Notes: generated from the letters alone by a model not told the origin. A stretch of 64,000 nt of DNA from Methanomassiliicoccaceae archaeon COG_1 (GCA_028561875.1 JAQQTI010000003.1:62001-126000), one strand, 5' to 3'; counted from the stretch's first letter, positions 25,287 to 35,226 are shown. Numbers and translations: made by a program.

Positions 25287-26336
25287 TTTCCGGCGGTACT
25301 TCGCGTTTCTGTTACCACCGATCTTCTCGATACTCCCCTCCCTCATCAGCTTTGACAGCACCGCTTCGGCGGTGGTCTCGCTCACGTCGGGGAGCTTCGC
25401 GAGTATCTCCGCCTTCGATATCGGGAGGATGCTGCTCAGGACCGCGGCCTCCACCCTGTTCGATTTGTTAACCTTCTTCCCCGCGACGGTGGCGAACCTC
25501 GAGTCGAGGTCGCGGTAACACTGGAACAGGACGTCGAGGTAGTAGCGGACGAAGGGGATGTAGTCGTTCGTCCCCTCATGCCATCCCGCCGATGATTGGG
25601 AGAGCGCCCAGTAGTAGCGCTGCTTCGAGGAGCTTATCCTCTCCTCGAAGGAGATGTATTTCCCGACGTCGATTCCGGATTTGTAGTAGAGGAGCAGCGA
25701 GAGCAGGCGCGACATCCTTCCGTTCCCATCCGCGAAGGGATGGATCGAGAGGAAGTCGAGCACGAAGCACGGGATCAGCAGGAGGCGGTCGATGCCGTGG
25801 TCCCGCATCGCGTCGGCGAGTGCGAGCATAATTTGCTCCATGGCTTCTGGGGTATCCTCCGCGGACAGGGGGCGGAAGCGGATGCTCCTCCGCCCGGAAG
25901 CATCGATTTCGATGATGACGTTGTTCTCCCTCTTGTACTCGCCCGGAGGTTCGGCAGGATTCCCGACGTGTGACATCAGAACCATGTGGAGGCTCTTCAC
26001 GAAAGCCTCGTCCGTCGCTATCCTGCTGTGGTCCGTATGTATCAGATCCAGGGCGTCGACGTATCCGGCAATCTCCTCCTCATCGTGACCCACGGGCTCG
26101 ACGACCCTCCGGATTAAGGAGGCGATCCTCTCGTCGGAGGTGGATATGCCCTCTATGGCATTGGATTCCTTGACGGATTGCATCCTGGCTATGCCTTCGA
26201 GGTCCGAGTACACCTCTGGGAACTCCTCTCTGCGTACGGCGCTGCGCTCCATGAGCCTCCCGAGGCCGACGGCGGTACCCAGGATGTCGGACGGAATCTC
26301 CGCGGTCTTCAGGAAGCTGTAGTCGAAATGGCGCAT
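25278..26336 (-). CDS. Fic-family protein with winged-helix C-terminus, ending at CGA
   Basis: 352 residues. The Fic motif HPFADGNGRMSRLL (near residue 210) is complete, including the catalytic histidine, so AMP transfer is possible. An inhibitory-helix-like SNAIEGI segment lies near residue 61. The C-terminus SKAEILAKLPDVSETTAEAVLSKLMREGSIEKIG is a winged helix-turn-helix, typical of self-regulating Fic/DOC proteins. The domain ends at NAKYRRKSA, then CGA 25278-25280; no classical stop appears for 278 more codons, which run antisense through trmI. The promoter holds an inverted-repeat cluster. Confidence 0.88.
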
Positions 26337-26349
26337 GCGTGTTTATTCA

Positions 26350-26423
26350 ATTGCATATATTTAACGATTTTATATGCAATAATTTATATGTTGTTGCATA
26401 TCTGCCCGGAATTGCTATGCAAT
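26350..26423 (-). promoter_or_regulatory. Operator-like inverted repeats in the fic promoter
   Basis: ATTGCATAT (26350-26358) and ATATGCAAT (26372-26380) form a perfect 9-bp inverted repeat with a 13-bp spacer. TTGCATAT recurs at 26394-26401, and ATTGC-TAT-GCAAT forms a smaller palindrome at 26411-26423. TATA-like sequence lies between the arms. All sit within 90 bases upstream of the fic start, so autoregulation by its winged-helix end is likely. Confidence 0.6.
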
Positions 26424-26651
26424 GGGTAACGCGTCATACCTTGAACCACCCAATCTGCCAAGATATGCCTGTAACCTATGGAATCATGGAAGCGCGCCGC
26501 CCCCCAGCCTTTACGGCACGTCCGGCATAGTGAAAGACAACATTCCATGTGCCAGGCCCCGCGTTTTAGTCTTTCGGGGAGCGGAACCGCTCCGCCTTCG
26601 GAGCTCGCGACCCCCATCAACGTTTTATTGCGCGTGCGCATAGCGCGAGCA

Positions 26652-26891
26652 ATGGCAGTCATAGACATTCGCATCGAGCTGAAGAGGGGCGTGGCGGATC
26701 CCGAAGGAACGAACACCAGGAAGACCCTCGAGTCCCTCGGCTTCAAGGGGATCGAGTCCGTGAAATCGGTCAAGGTCTTCGAGATAGAACTCGACATGTC
26801 CGACGAAGATGCCCTAAAGGCGGGCGACGAGTACTGCAGGAGGCTCCTCGCCAATCCAGTCGTGCAGAGCTACAGGGTGTCGCTCAGGTGA
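26652..26891 (+). CDS. purS: Phosphoribosylformylglycinamidine synthase subunit PurS
   Basis: 79-residue PurS: VIDIRIELKRGVADPEGTNTRKTLESLGF then VKVFEIELDMSDEDALKAGDEYCRRLLANPVVQSY. It is the small dimeric subunit that bridges PurL and PurQ. A TTTTATTG box is about 25 bases before ATG 26652. The stop TGA overlaps the GTG start of purL (GTGA), giving a purS-purL-purQ operon. Confidence 0.93.
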   Translation: MAVIDIRIELKRGVADPEGTNTRKTLESLGFKGIESVKSVKVFEIELDMSDEDALKAGDEYCRRLLANPVVQSYRVSLR

Positions 26892-29230
26892 TCCAGTTGT
26901 CCGTAGAAGAACGCATGGTCCGCAGGGACGCGCCCTACGACCTCTGCGACGTAACGGTCCGGGGCGCTCCCGACCCCGACCTCACCGCCCTGTCCGAAGC
27001 GCTCGGCCTCGGCCTCTCGCTCGACGAGATGAGGGCCGTTCGCGGGTACTACGAGAAGGAGGACAGGGACGCCACCGACGTCGAACTCCAATCCCTCGGA
27101 CAGGCCTGGAGCGAGCACTGCTGCTACAAGAGCTCGAAGGTCTTCCTCAAGCAGTTCGTGTTCGGCATCGACCGCCCCGACGTACTGTCCCGCGGCGACG
27201 CGGGCGTTATGGCATTCGACGATGACTACGGCTACTGCCTCCGCGTCGAGTCGCACAACCACCCTTCCGCCATCGAGCCCTACGGCGGCGCGGCCACCGG
27301 CATCGGCGGCATAGTCAGGGACGTCATCTGCATGGGTGCCCGGCCCATCGGACTCGCCGATCCGCTGTGCTTCGGGCCGGTCGACACAGGCAGGAGGATA
27401 CCCAAGGGGATAAAGCACCCCCGCTACCTCGCGAGCGGCGTGGTCGCGGGCATCCGCGACTACGGGAACAGGATCGGCGTGCCGACGATCGCCGGCGGCT
27501 TCTTCTTCGACGACTCCTACATCGGGAACTGCCTCGTGAACGTCTGCTGTTTCGGCATCGTGAAGAGGGAGGACCTTCTCAACAACTACGCCTCCGGGCC
27601 GGGGGAGGTCATGATCCTCTTCGGCGGGCGTACCGGCAGGGACGGGATCCACGGGGTGAACTTCGCCTCGAAGGACATCACGTCCACCTCGGAGGACGAT
27701 TCGAGGGGCGCCGTTCAGCTCGGGGACCCGATTACCAAGGAGCCGGTAATCCATGCCTGCACCGAGCTCGCCGAGAGGCACCTCGTAACGGGCATGAAGG
27801 ACCTCGGCGGCGGCGGGCTGAGCTGCGTCGTCGGCGAGATGGCGATAGAGAAGGGCTGCGGCGCGGACGTGGACCTGGAGAAGGTGCCGCTCAAGGAGAG
27901 CGGCCTTGCGCCCTGGGAGATATGGGTGTCGGAATCGCAGGAGCGCATGATGTGCACCTGCCGCCCCGAGAACGTGAACAGGGTTATGGAGATCTTCGAC
28001 CTGTGGGACATAGTCGCCACGCCCGTGGCGAGGACCACGGACACCGGCAGGACCCGCCTGTTCTGGAACGGGGAGAAGATCTTCGACATGGACATCGAGT
28101 TCCTCACCGGCGGGCCGATGTACGAGCGCCCGTTCGAGATGCCAGACGTCTCCTCGAAGAGGAACGAGGCGTTCCCGGACACCCCGGAGCCCGGCGAGGC
28201 CATCCTCGCCATGCTATCCGACCTGAACGTAGCCTCTAAGGAGTGGGCGATCAGGCAGTACGACCACGAGGTCCGCGCCGCCACCGTCATAAAGCCGATG
28301 GTCGGCGGGCTCAACCGCACCGGCCCCGGCGACGCTTCGGTGCTCATGCCCGTGCCCGGCAGGTGGAGGGGGCTCGCCTGCGCCGTCGGGTGCAACCCAT
28401 GGTTCACCGCCGCCGACCCGTACCGGGGCGGGATGGCATCCGTCAACGAGGCCATCCGGAACGTCGTCGCCGTCGGCGCCTACCCCGACGCGCTCACCGA
28501 CTGCCTCAACTTCGGGAACCCCGAGATACCCGGGAGGCTCGGCGAATTCCGTGAGGCGGTGCGCGGCATCGGCGACCTCGCGAGGGAGCTCAACATACCG
28601 ATCCCTTCGGGCAACGTGTCTATGTACAACGAGGCCCCTGGCGGGGAGCACATCCTGCCCACGCCGGTGATCGTCTGCTGCGGCCTCATCGACGACGTCC
28701 GCAGGGCGGTCACCGCCGACTTCAAGAAGGTCGGCTCGCGCATCTATCTCGTCGGCGAGACGAGGGACGAGATGGGGGCCTCTCTCCTGTTCAGGAAGTA
28801 CGGCGGCAAGGGAGGGGACGTGCCATCCACCGACCCGGCCGGGCTGAGGGCGAACTACGAAGCGCTCCTCGAAGCCATGGGTGGCGGGCTCGTGAGGGCC
28901 TGCCACGACTGCTCAGACGGCGGGATGGCCGTCGCCGTGGCGGAGATGTGCATCTCCGGGCAGGTGGGCGCCGAGCTCGACCTGGCGGCGATGGGCGACA
29001 TGCCGGCCGAGGTGAAGCTTTTCTCGGAGAGTGAGTCGAGGTGGGTCGTCGAGGTCGGGGGAGAGGATGCCGAGGCGTTCGAGAGGACCCTCGGCGGGCG
29101 TGCCGTACCGATCGGGATGACGAAGGGGGACTCCCTGATCGTCAGGGGCACGTCCGCGGACGTACCCGTCGAGGAGATGAGGAGAGCTTGGAACGACCCC
29201 CTATGGAAGATCATGGGGGGAGAGCAGTGA
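26888..29230 (+). CDS. purL: Phosphoribosylformylglycinamidine synthase subunit PurL
   Basis: 780-residue ATP-dependent FGAM synthase large subunit. SLGQAWSEHCCYKSSK, the ATP/metal site RVESHNHPSAIEPYGGAATGIGGIVRD near residue 118, GMKDLGGGGLSCVVGEMA near 300 and the second-half VRACHDCSDGGMAVAVAEM are all in place. GTG 26888 overlaps the purS stop. TGA 29228-29230 overlaps the purQ GTG start. In all 780 codons there is no CGA, although arginine is frequent (AGG, CGC and CGG). Confidence 0.95.
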   Translation: MIQLSVEERMVRRDAPYDLCDVTVRGAPDPDLTALSEALGLGLSLDEMRAVRGYYEKEDRDATDVELQSLGQAWSEHCCYKSSKVFLKQFVFGIDRPDVLSRGDAGVMAFDDDYGYCLRVESHNHPSAIEPYGGAATGIGGIVRDVICMGARPIGLADPLCFGPVDTGRRIPKGIKHPRYLASGVVAGIRDYGNRIGVPTIAGGFFFDDSYIGNCLVNVCCFGIVKREDLLNNYASGPGEVMILFGGRTGRDGIHGVNFASKDITSTSEDDSRGAVQLGDPITKEPVIHACTELAERHLVTGMKDLGGGGLSCVVGEMAIEKGCGADVDLEKVPLKESGLAPWEIWVSESQERMMCTCRPENVNRVMEIFDLWDIVATPVARTTDTGRTRLFWNGEKIFDMDIEFLTGGPMYERPFEMPDVSSKRNEAFPDTPEPGEAILAMLSDLNVASKEWAIRQYDHEVRAATVIKPMVGGLNRTGPGDASVLMPVPGRWRGLACAVGCNPWFTAADPYRGGMASVNEAIRNVVAVGAYPDALTDCLNFGNPEIPGRLGEFREAVRGIGDLARELNIPIPSGNVSMYNEAPGGEHILPTPVIVCCGLIDDVRRAVTADFKKVGSRIYLVGETRDEMGASLLFRKYGGKGGDVPSTDPAGLRANYEALLEAMGGGLVRACHDCSDGGMAVAVAEMCISGQVGAELDLAAMGDMPAEVKLFSESESRWVVEVGGEDAEAFERTLGGRAVPIGMTKGDSLIVRGTSADVPVEEMRRAWNDPLWKIMGGEQ

Positions 29231-30045
29231 AGGCTTCTGACGTCAGGGTGTGCGTGGTACGCATCGAGGGCACGAACTGCGAGGGCGAGATGGCGGAGGC
29301 GTTCCGCACGGTCGGGGCGCAGGCCGAGGAGGTGCATCTCAAGCAACTCGAGGGCCGCTGTGCCCCGGAGCTCGGGAGGTCGCTCGAGGATTACGATATT
29401 CTCGCCATCCCCGGCGGGTTCTCCGCCGGCGACTACGTACGTGCGGGAGCTCTCTTCGCGGCGAGGATGAAGGCCTCGTTGAGGTCCGATCTGGTAAGAT
29501 TCGTGGAGAACGGCAACCCCGTGCTCGGCGTGTGCAACGGATTCCAGGTCCTCGTGGAGCTGGGTCTGCTGCCGGCATTCGACAGCACCATGTCCGAAGA
29601 GCCGCAGGCCGCGCTGTACACCAACGACTCCGGCCGTTTCGAGTGCAGGCCCACCGTCCTCCGCAACGACAACAGAGGGAAGTGCGTCTTCGTCTCGGAC
29701 ATCGGGACGGGCGAGGCAATCTACTCTCCGTCCGCCCATGCCGAGGGGAAGTTCATGTGCGACGTCCCGGACTTCCTGGCCAAGCTTGAGGAGCATGACC
29801 AGGTCGTGTTCCGCTACGCCTCGCCAGAGGGCGACAGGGTGCTGTATCCGTGGAACCCAAACGGCTCCCCTTCGAACATCGCCGGCATCTGCAACCCCGC
29901 CGGGAACGTGATGGGCATGATGCCCCATCCCGAGAGGGCGATGACCGCTTACACTGTGGCGGACTGGGCCCGCGGGCATGCGTCCGAGGACGGCGATGGC
30001 AGGAAGATCTTCACCTCCGTCATGAAGTACATGGCGAAGCGCCGA
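29227..30045 (+). CDS. purQ: Phosphoribosylformylglycinamidine synthase subunit PurQ, ending at CGA
   Basis: 272-residue glutaminase subunit that supplies ammonia to PurL. The class I amidotransferase nucleophile is in PVLGVCNGFQVLVELGLLP near residue 102; the histidine and glutamate are in MMPHPERAM near 236. GTG 29227 overlaps the purL TGA. The family-like end MKYMAKR is followed by CGA 30043-30045. No classical stop occurs for 133 codons. The next base starts the CGA (minus strand) of ribK, so the two genes abut exactly at CGATCG. Confidence 0.93.
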
Positions 30046-30678
30046 TCGGATGCTGACCTTCACATCGACGCGGTCGCCGGTATCGAGGCTCAGCGTCCGG
30101 CGCAGGTGGTATTGGCATATGATCTCGATCACGTCGACGTAATGGGACCTCTCCGGCACGACGACGGCGCAGTCCAGGTTGCGGATCCTCGCTTTGTAGG
30201 CGATGACGTCACCGAAGCTGCGACCGTTGTCCGAGAAGCCGTTGATGAAGACGCCGGAGGTGGCGCGGACCACGTCGAGTTTGCCGACGTCCTCCTTGTC
30301 GACGATGACGTTGAGGGTGCCCTCGAACGGCCTGAATCCGAGCTTCTTCTCGAACTGCTCGGTATACCCCTTCTGAGAGATGTAGTACCCCCCCTCGCCC
30401 ATGCCGTCCTTCACCGAGCCGTGGATGACGATGTGGTCGCTTAGTTCGAATATGCGGCGGTACTCGTTGTATTCGCGTTTGAGTTCGTCGACCCCCTTCT
30501 GCGTGATTTTGATCTTCTGCTTGCGGGCGCCGAGGTCGCGCACGATCAGGCCATTCTCGAGAAGTTCGAGGATCCTCTTGGACGCCGATTGCTGGCTCAT
30601 CTCGAGGGCATCCCCGAGCTCCTTGGAGGAAACGGCAGCGTAATCGTCCATGGCGCCCAGCAGGGCGAGCTTCCTCAT
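30046..30678 (-). CDS. ribK: CTP-dependent riboflavin kinase with HTH domain, ending at CGA
   Basis: Archaeal FMN-forming kinase (DUF120). Residues 1-85 are a winged helix-turn-helix: LGDALEMSQQSASKRILELLENGLIVRDLG. The kinase part starts near 95 with GMGEGGYYISQKGYTEQFEKKLGFRPFEGTLNV, and ends SHYVDVIEIICQYHLRRTLSLDTGDRVDVKVSI. CGA 30046-30048 (minus strand) follows; the same frame has no classical stop for about 400 codons. ATG 30678 (MRKLALLG) is taken; an upstream in-frame CGA at 30718-30720 bounds the frame. The HTH suggests it may also regulate transcription. 210 residues. Confidence 0.9.
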
Positions 30679-30877
30679 GGCGGAGGTGTACTTTTCGTCC
30701 ACGGTGCGCAGAGCATTTCGGCGTTGAAATAATTTGTCGGCCCGTAGCCACGTGTTCTCTGGTTCGGGACCCTCGCATGCCCAAGGGGGGGGGGCGCGTC
30801 CAGGAGATGATGACCCCTCGCCGCGGGAATGAGCTGAAAACATTGCCCGGCGGTCCCCCTCCCGCCGGGCAACAGGG

Positions 30878-31246
30878 TCAGTAGATTGTCCTCTCGGAGT
30901 CGACGTATTTCTTGACGCCGGAGGTCATGCCGATGACGATGATAGCAACGGCGATGACGGTCCCGACGGCCCCGAACCGCGGGTCGTAGTACTCCGCTAT
31001 GGTGCCACCGGCGATGATGCCGACGGTGACGAAGGCCATGAAGGCGAGCACCTTGCTGGACCATTGTCCGTGCTTGGCGAACGCACCGCCGAGCGCAAAA
31101 TACAGGCAGGCCGCCAGGAGGTATGCCCCCGTGGTGGCGATCGTGCCGTCATCGTCTTCGTAGAATATACCGAGCGAGGCCACGGCGACGATGCCGCCGA
31201 GGAGCCCCAGGCCCAGGCCGAGGTTCATTATTGCGGGTTTCTTCAT
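30878..31246 (-). CDS. Four-helix membrane protein of unknown function
   Basis: 122 residues. Hydrophobic helices lie at roughly 5-27, 38-56, 66-84 and 93-110 (FGAVGTVIAVAIIVIGMTSG), with short charged loops and a tail VKKYVDSERTIY. No family recognised. The start overlaps the stop of the upstream DUF998-like gene (ATGA), so the two are an operon and may form one complex. Stop TGA. Confidence 0.7.
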   Translation of the reverse strand: MKKPAIMNLGLGLGLLGGIVAVASLGIFYEDDDGTIATTGAYLLAACLYFALGGAFAKHGQWSSKVLAFMAFVTVGIIAGGTIAEYYDPRFGAVGTVIAVAIIVIGMTSGVKKYVDSERTIY

Positions 31247-31842
31247 TGGGATTTCCCTCTCTTGATATGGCTGGTCATCTGGTAGCCGGCCACCATGGCG
31301 GTCCAGGCGAGCATCACGACGGCCGACCAGACCTCCCATTTTTCGAATTCGAACGCGAGGACGCAGGCGCAGATGATGCAGAACAGGGTGACGGCGATCC
31401 CGCCGAGGGCGAGCTTTCCGCACTGCCAGTACTGTGCGGCGGATGCGATCATGGCGCCGAGGAGCAGAAGGGCCGCGGTCCACGCGAAGAAGCTGTGGGC
31501 GTTGCCTCCGTTGTAATCCGAGTCGTATTGTCCGATGAAGATTATGCAGACTCCCGCGAGGGCATAGAAGGTGCCGGCGGCGAGGAGGCCGGTCTTCGGC
31601 CCCGAAGTGAGGGCGAGCCCTGCGCCGAAGGCGGCGAGGAGGATACCAGAGACCATGCAACCGTATTCGAAATAGTCGGCAGCATCGGTATCGGAGACGC
31701 CGAAGTCGGAGATCGCATTCGCCCCCCAGACCCAGGTGTCGTCGGCCGCCATGCAGGCAAGCCACATGATGCAGAACACCGCGACCGCAAGTATGCCGAA
31801 CCAGCCTATGGCCGTAGCATGCTTCGTTATATCGGCTTTCAT
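31243..31842 (-). CDS. DUF998-like multi-pass membrane protein
   Basis: 199 residues with about six membrane helices, starting near AIGWFGILAVAVFCIMWLACM. The loop WVWGANAISDFGVSDTDAADYFEYGCMVSGIL is typical of DUF998 proteins. It ends in a basic cytoplasmic tail HIKRGKSQ. Divergent from the Gpn GTPase gene. Stop TGA, coupled to the next membrane gene. Confidence 0.75.
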   Translation of the reverse strand: MKADITKHATAIGWFGILAVAVFCIMWLACMAADDTWVWGANAISDFGVSDTDAADYFEYGCMVSGILLAAFGAGLALTSGPKTGLLAAGTFYALAGVCIIFIGQYDSDYNGGNAHSFFAWTAALLLLGAMIASAAQYWQCGKLALGGIAVTLFCIICACVLAFEFEKWEVWSAVVMLAWTAMVAGYQMTSHIKRGKSQ

Positions 31843-31895
31843 GGCTCGCGTAATCGCTTCAATGCTTATATTGATTGAGGGCGCCAGGTCCAGGT

Positions 31896-31905
31896 TCTAT
31901 TTATA
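31896..31905 (+). promoter_or_regulatory. TATA box for the Gpn GTPase gene
   Basis: TTTATATTGG lies 25-34 bases before ATG 31930, the distance for a leaderless archaeal transcript. It supports ATG 31930 over upstream GTG codons. Confidence 0.55.
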
Positions 31906-31929
31906 TTGGTGCAGGGCGTCCCAGGTGTG

Positions 31930-32697
31930 ATGGACAACGTCTACTTCGTGGGAACCGCGGGGAGCGGGAAGAGCACCATGGTTGGTGCCTTCAAGGCTTG
32001 GCTTGACGACAACGGCGTCGATGCCGCGACCGTCAACCTCGATCCCGGCGCAGAGAGAATGCCTTACGTTCCGGACATCGACATCCGTGAGTGGATAAGC
32101 CTAGACCGGGTGATGAGCGAGTACGGCCTCGGCCCGAACGGGGCGCAGATCGTCGCCGCCGACCTGATGGCCGTGAACATCGGCAAGGTGCAGGAGGCTC
32201 TCGGGGGATATGGCGCGGACTACGCGCTCATCGACACCCCGGGGCAGCTTGAGCTGTTCGCCTTCCGCGAGTCGTCCGGCATCGTGATCGACGCCCTAGG
32301 CAGGGAGAAAAGCATGCTCGCCTACCTCTCCGACCCGACGCTGTACAAGACCGCCAACGGCTTCGTCTCGGCGATGATCCTCGCCTCTCTCGTGCAGTTC
32401 CGCGCGAACGTACCGATGGTGAACCTGCTCTCGAAGGCGGACACCCTCGCGGAGGATGTTTCCGGCCGCATCCTGGATTGGTACAACAACCCCGACACTC
32501 TATACGGCGACCTCCTAGATGAGGACCGCGATCCGGAATCGGTGATGGGGATGGAGCTCTTTCGCGCCATGGAGGACACCGGCGTGTTCGGTGAGATGAG
32601 GAGGGTCTCCTCGGAGAAGGGCGAGGGGCTCGAGGAGATTTACGGAGCGGTGCAGCAACAGTTCCACGGCGGGGACGATGCGGGCGTCGGTAGCCGA
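31930..32697 (+). CDS. Gpn-type GTPase (XAB1 family), ending at CGA
   Basis: 255 residues. P-loop FVGTAGSGKSTMV near residue 6, the family's Gly-Pro-Asn segment in GLGPNGAQ near 65, G3-like DTPGQLELFAFRESS near 101 and LLSKADTL (G4) near 168 match archaeal Gpn GTPases. They form dimers and in eukaryotes assist RNA polymerase assembly. The end EEIYGAVQQQF...GVGS is followed by CGA 32695-32697; the next classical stop is 51 codons on and would overlap the opposite PAN gene. Confidence 0.87.
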
Positions 32698-32755
32698 GCG
32701 CCATCGGTTTCTGGAAACCGACACGGGGGCTCTATGGCCCCCTCACGGTCCCGCG

Positions 32756-33961
32756 TCAGGTGTACAGGAACGCCGGCGGCGCGCCCGCGCCCTTGTTCCT
32801 GTCGGCCTCGAGGACCTTCTCGCGCGCGGCGTCGAAGTCCTCGGGTCTGACGATGTCCCTGTCCGCCCTGATGGCGAGCATGCCCGCCTCGGTGCAGATG
32901 CTCTTGATCTCCGCGCCGGAGGCGCCCTCGGTGGCTCTCGCGAGTGCCGCGGGATTAACCCTCTTCGAGATGTGCATGTGGGCGAGGTGGATTCTGAAGA
33001 TCTGCTCCCTGCCGGCCTCGTCGGGCAGCCCCACGGTGATGATCCTGTCGAACCTGCCCGGCCTAAGCAGGGCGTCATCGAGGATGTCCGGCCTGTTCGT
33101 GGCGCCGATGATCTTCACGTCCCCGGTGGGGGTGAACCCGTCGAGCTCGGCGAGGAGCTGCATGAGAGTCCTCTGCACCTCCCTGTCGCCGGAGGTGGCG
33201 ACGTCCGCCCTCTTCGCCCCGACGGAGTCTAGCTCGTCGATGAACACGATGGACGGGGCCTTGTCCTTGGCCAGCTCGAACAGCTCGCGGACCAGCCGCG
33301 CGCCCTCGCCGATATACTTCTGCACCAGCTCCGAGCCTACGAGCCGGATGAACGTGGCCTTGGTGGCGTTCGCCACGGCCTTGGCCATGAGGGTCTTCCC
33401 GGTCCCTGGCGGGCCGACGAGAAGCACGCCCTTCGGGGGCTCGATGCCGACCTTCTTGTACAGCTCGGGGCGGTTGAGCGGGTCCTCCACCGCCTCGCGG
33501 AGCTCCAGCATCTGCTTGGAAAGGCCGCCGATGTCGGCGTACGTCACCTCGGGCTTCTCGACGATCTCCGCGCCGGTGACGACGGAGTCCAGGGCCGAGG
33601 GCAGTATCTCCATGACGGCTAGGCTCTGCTTGTTGAGCGAAACCCTCGCCCCGGGGACGAGGTCCTTCTCGGGCACGAATTTCGACACCGAGACGATGAA
33701 ATCCGGGCCGGTGCTGCTCTTGACGACGACCTTGTGGTCGGGCAGGACGTCTCTAAGGGAGCCGACGACTAGGGGAGGGCTCTTCAGCCTCTCCAGCTCG
33801 CTGCGGATGTGTGCAACGTCTTTCTGGAGCCTGAACAGCTCGGTCTCGGAGTAGCGCTTCTCGTTTTCCGCGTTCTGGAGGTCCTCCATGAGGCGGACGT
33901 TCCTCTCCTCGAGGGTCACGATTTTGGCCTTCATCTCCTCTATGTCTGCATCCTCGGACAT
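32756..33961 (-). CDS. pan: Proteasome-activating nucleotidase (PAN)
   Basis: 401-residue AAA ATPase that unfolds proteins for the archaeal proteasome. An N-terminal coiled coil (residues 1-60) is followed by an OB-like domain (LVVGSLRDVLPDHKVVVKSSTG). Walker A GPPGTGKTLMAKAVAN is near 182, Walker B FIDELDSVG near 243, and the arginine-finger region NRPDILDDALLRPGRFDR near 290. The C-terminus ends FLYT, close to the HbYX tail that opens the 20S gate (hydrophobic-Tyr-X). Stop TGA. A TTTATAAA box (about 33988-33996) lies upstream. Confidence 0.93.
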   Translation of the reverse strand: MSEDADIEEMKAKIVTLEERNVRLMEDLQNAENEKRYSETELFRLQKDVAHIRSELERLKSPPLVVGSLRDVLPDHKVVVKSSTGPDFIVSVSKFVPEKDLVPGARVSLNKQSLAVMEILPSALDSVVTGAEIVEKPEVTYADIGGLSKQMLELREAVEDPLNRPELYKKVGIEPPKGVLLVGPPGTGKTLMAKAVANATKATFIRLVGSELVQKYIGEGARLVRELFELAKDKAPSIVFIDELDSVGAKRADVATSGDREVQRTLMQLLAELDGFTPTGDVKIIGATNRPDILDDALLRPGRFDRIITVGLPDEAGREQIFRIHLAHMHISKRVNPAALARATEGASGAEIKSICTEAGMLAIRADRDIVRPEDFDAAREKVLEADRNKGAGAPPAFLYT

Positions 33962-34072
33962 GTCAAACGATAGGCCATCGTTTCTGTTTATAAAAACCGG
34001 TAACTATTCTGCATGTAAGTGATAGCCGTGGCAGTGTGCGCGGGTGACGATGTTTTAATCTACGTCTAGCGC

Positions 34073-34600
34073 ATGGAGAGCGCCATGATCTGCGAGATGT
34101 GCGGCGGCGATGTGCCGAAGACGCGCAGGATGACGGTCCAGGGCGCCTACCTCAATCTCTGCGACAAGTGCGCCCGGTTCGGCGAGGGGTACAGGCCCCT
34201 GCCCTCCTCGGACGACCGTCCCGCCGAGGCCTCCAGCAGGGGGGTCATAGACCAGAGGCTGGAGAGACGCGAAAGGCGCATGCAGACCCGCGACATCTAC
34301 GCGGGAGCCGCGGCCGTCGAGCTGATCCCTGGCTACGGGAAGGCCATCCGTCAGGCCAGGGAGGCTAAGGGGCTCTCCATGGACGACTTCGCGAAGTCCA
34401 TCGGCGTGAAGAAGCTCACCCTCAACAAGGTGGAGGCGGGGAACCTCACCCCGGACGACAAGCTCGTGGCAATCCTCGAGAAGGCCCTCGGGATCAAGCT
34501 GAAGGAGGCCGTGCAAAGCGGCGCCCCGGTCGGCGGAGGGCAGAAGAGCCAGGGCATGACCCTCGCCAACTTCGTCAGGGAGGACAAGCGCAAGGGGCGA
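34073..34600 (+). CDS. MBF1-like transcription factor, ending at CGA
   Basis: 175 residues: an N-terminal zinc ribbon MICEMCGGDV...LNLCDKCARFG, a basic linker RLERRERRMQTRD and a cro/C1-type helix-turn-helix GKAIRQAREAKGLSMDDFAKSIGVKKLTLNKVEAG. The tail LANFVREDKRKG is followed by CGA 34598-34600; otherwise the frame would run 131 codons antisense through the DUF2240 gene, which ends three bases away. Archaeal MBF1 proteins bridge TBP to regulators or bind ribosomes. ATG 34085 is an alternative start. Confidence 0.88.
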
Positions 34601-34603
34601 CCC

Positions 34604-35125
34604 TCATTTCCTGCCGGCCGCGATTTGGGCGTAGGCCCTGTCGGCCAGGCCGGCGATGTCCACGCCGGCGTCGCGCAGGACCAGCAGCGCGGCGGCCACC
34701 ATCTCCACGCCCAGCCTCCGGCGAACGGAGTTGCATTCGGACACGAACTCCCCCTTGGGTATGCCGGCGGCCACAGCCTTTTCGACCATTTCCGGGAACA
34801 TGTCGCCGGGCGCCGCCGGTCTGTCAGCGACGCCCCTTCTCCTCCCCTTCGCGACCCTTTCGGCGACCGCCTTCTTCAGGGACTCCGGCGGGGAGTAGGC
34901 GATTGGCACCTGTACGGCGGTGTAGTCCCCGGCCGGCCTGGCGTATCCATTGGACTCCTCGACCGCCCCCGCCTCGATAAGCAGGGCGAGTAGCGCCTCC
35001 GCGTCCTTGACGGACATCCACTTAAGGTCCAGCGACACGGACATGGCGAACTCCTTTGCGGTCACCACGTCCTTGCCCCTGCTGCGGAAGAACGCCGCTG
35101 CGCATTCGACGGCCTCAACGGACAT
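34604..35125 (-). CDS. DUF2240 family protein
   Basis: 173 residues, all or mostly helical: AVECAAAFFRSRGKDVVTAKEFAMSVSLDLKWMSVKDAEALLALLIEAGAVEE looks like a winged-helix pair, then a proline-bounded linker and MVEKAVAAGIPKGEFVSECNSVRRRLGVEMVAAALLVLRDAGVD. This matches the archaeal DUF2240 group. It is probably DNA- or RNA-related, but function is unknown. ATG 35125 (MSVEAVEC) is preferred to an Arg-rich upstream extension. Stop TGA. Confidence 0.75.
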   Translation of the reverse strand: MSVEAVECAAAFFRSRGKDVVTAKEFAMSVSLDLKWMSVKDAEALLALLIEAGAVEESNGYARPAGDYTAVQVPIAYSPPESLKKAVAERVAKGRRRGVADRPAAPGDMFPEMVEKAVAAGIPKGEFVSECNSVRRRLGVEMVAAALLVLRDAGVDIAGLADRAYAQIAAGRK

Positions 35126-35226
35126 GGGTGGCCATCCCTGCCTGCGTAAATTACGTTTTCGGCACCGTCCCCTCGCGCGCGCGTTGTTTGTGACTCCACT
35201 AACTAACAAAAATTAGGGGGTGGAAA

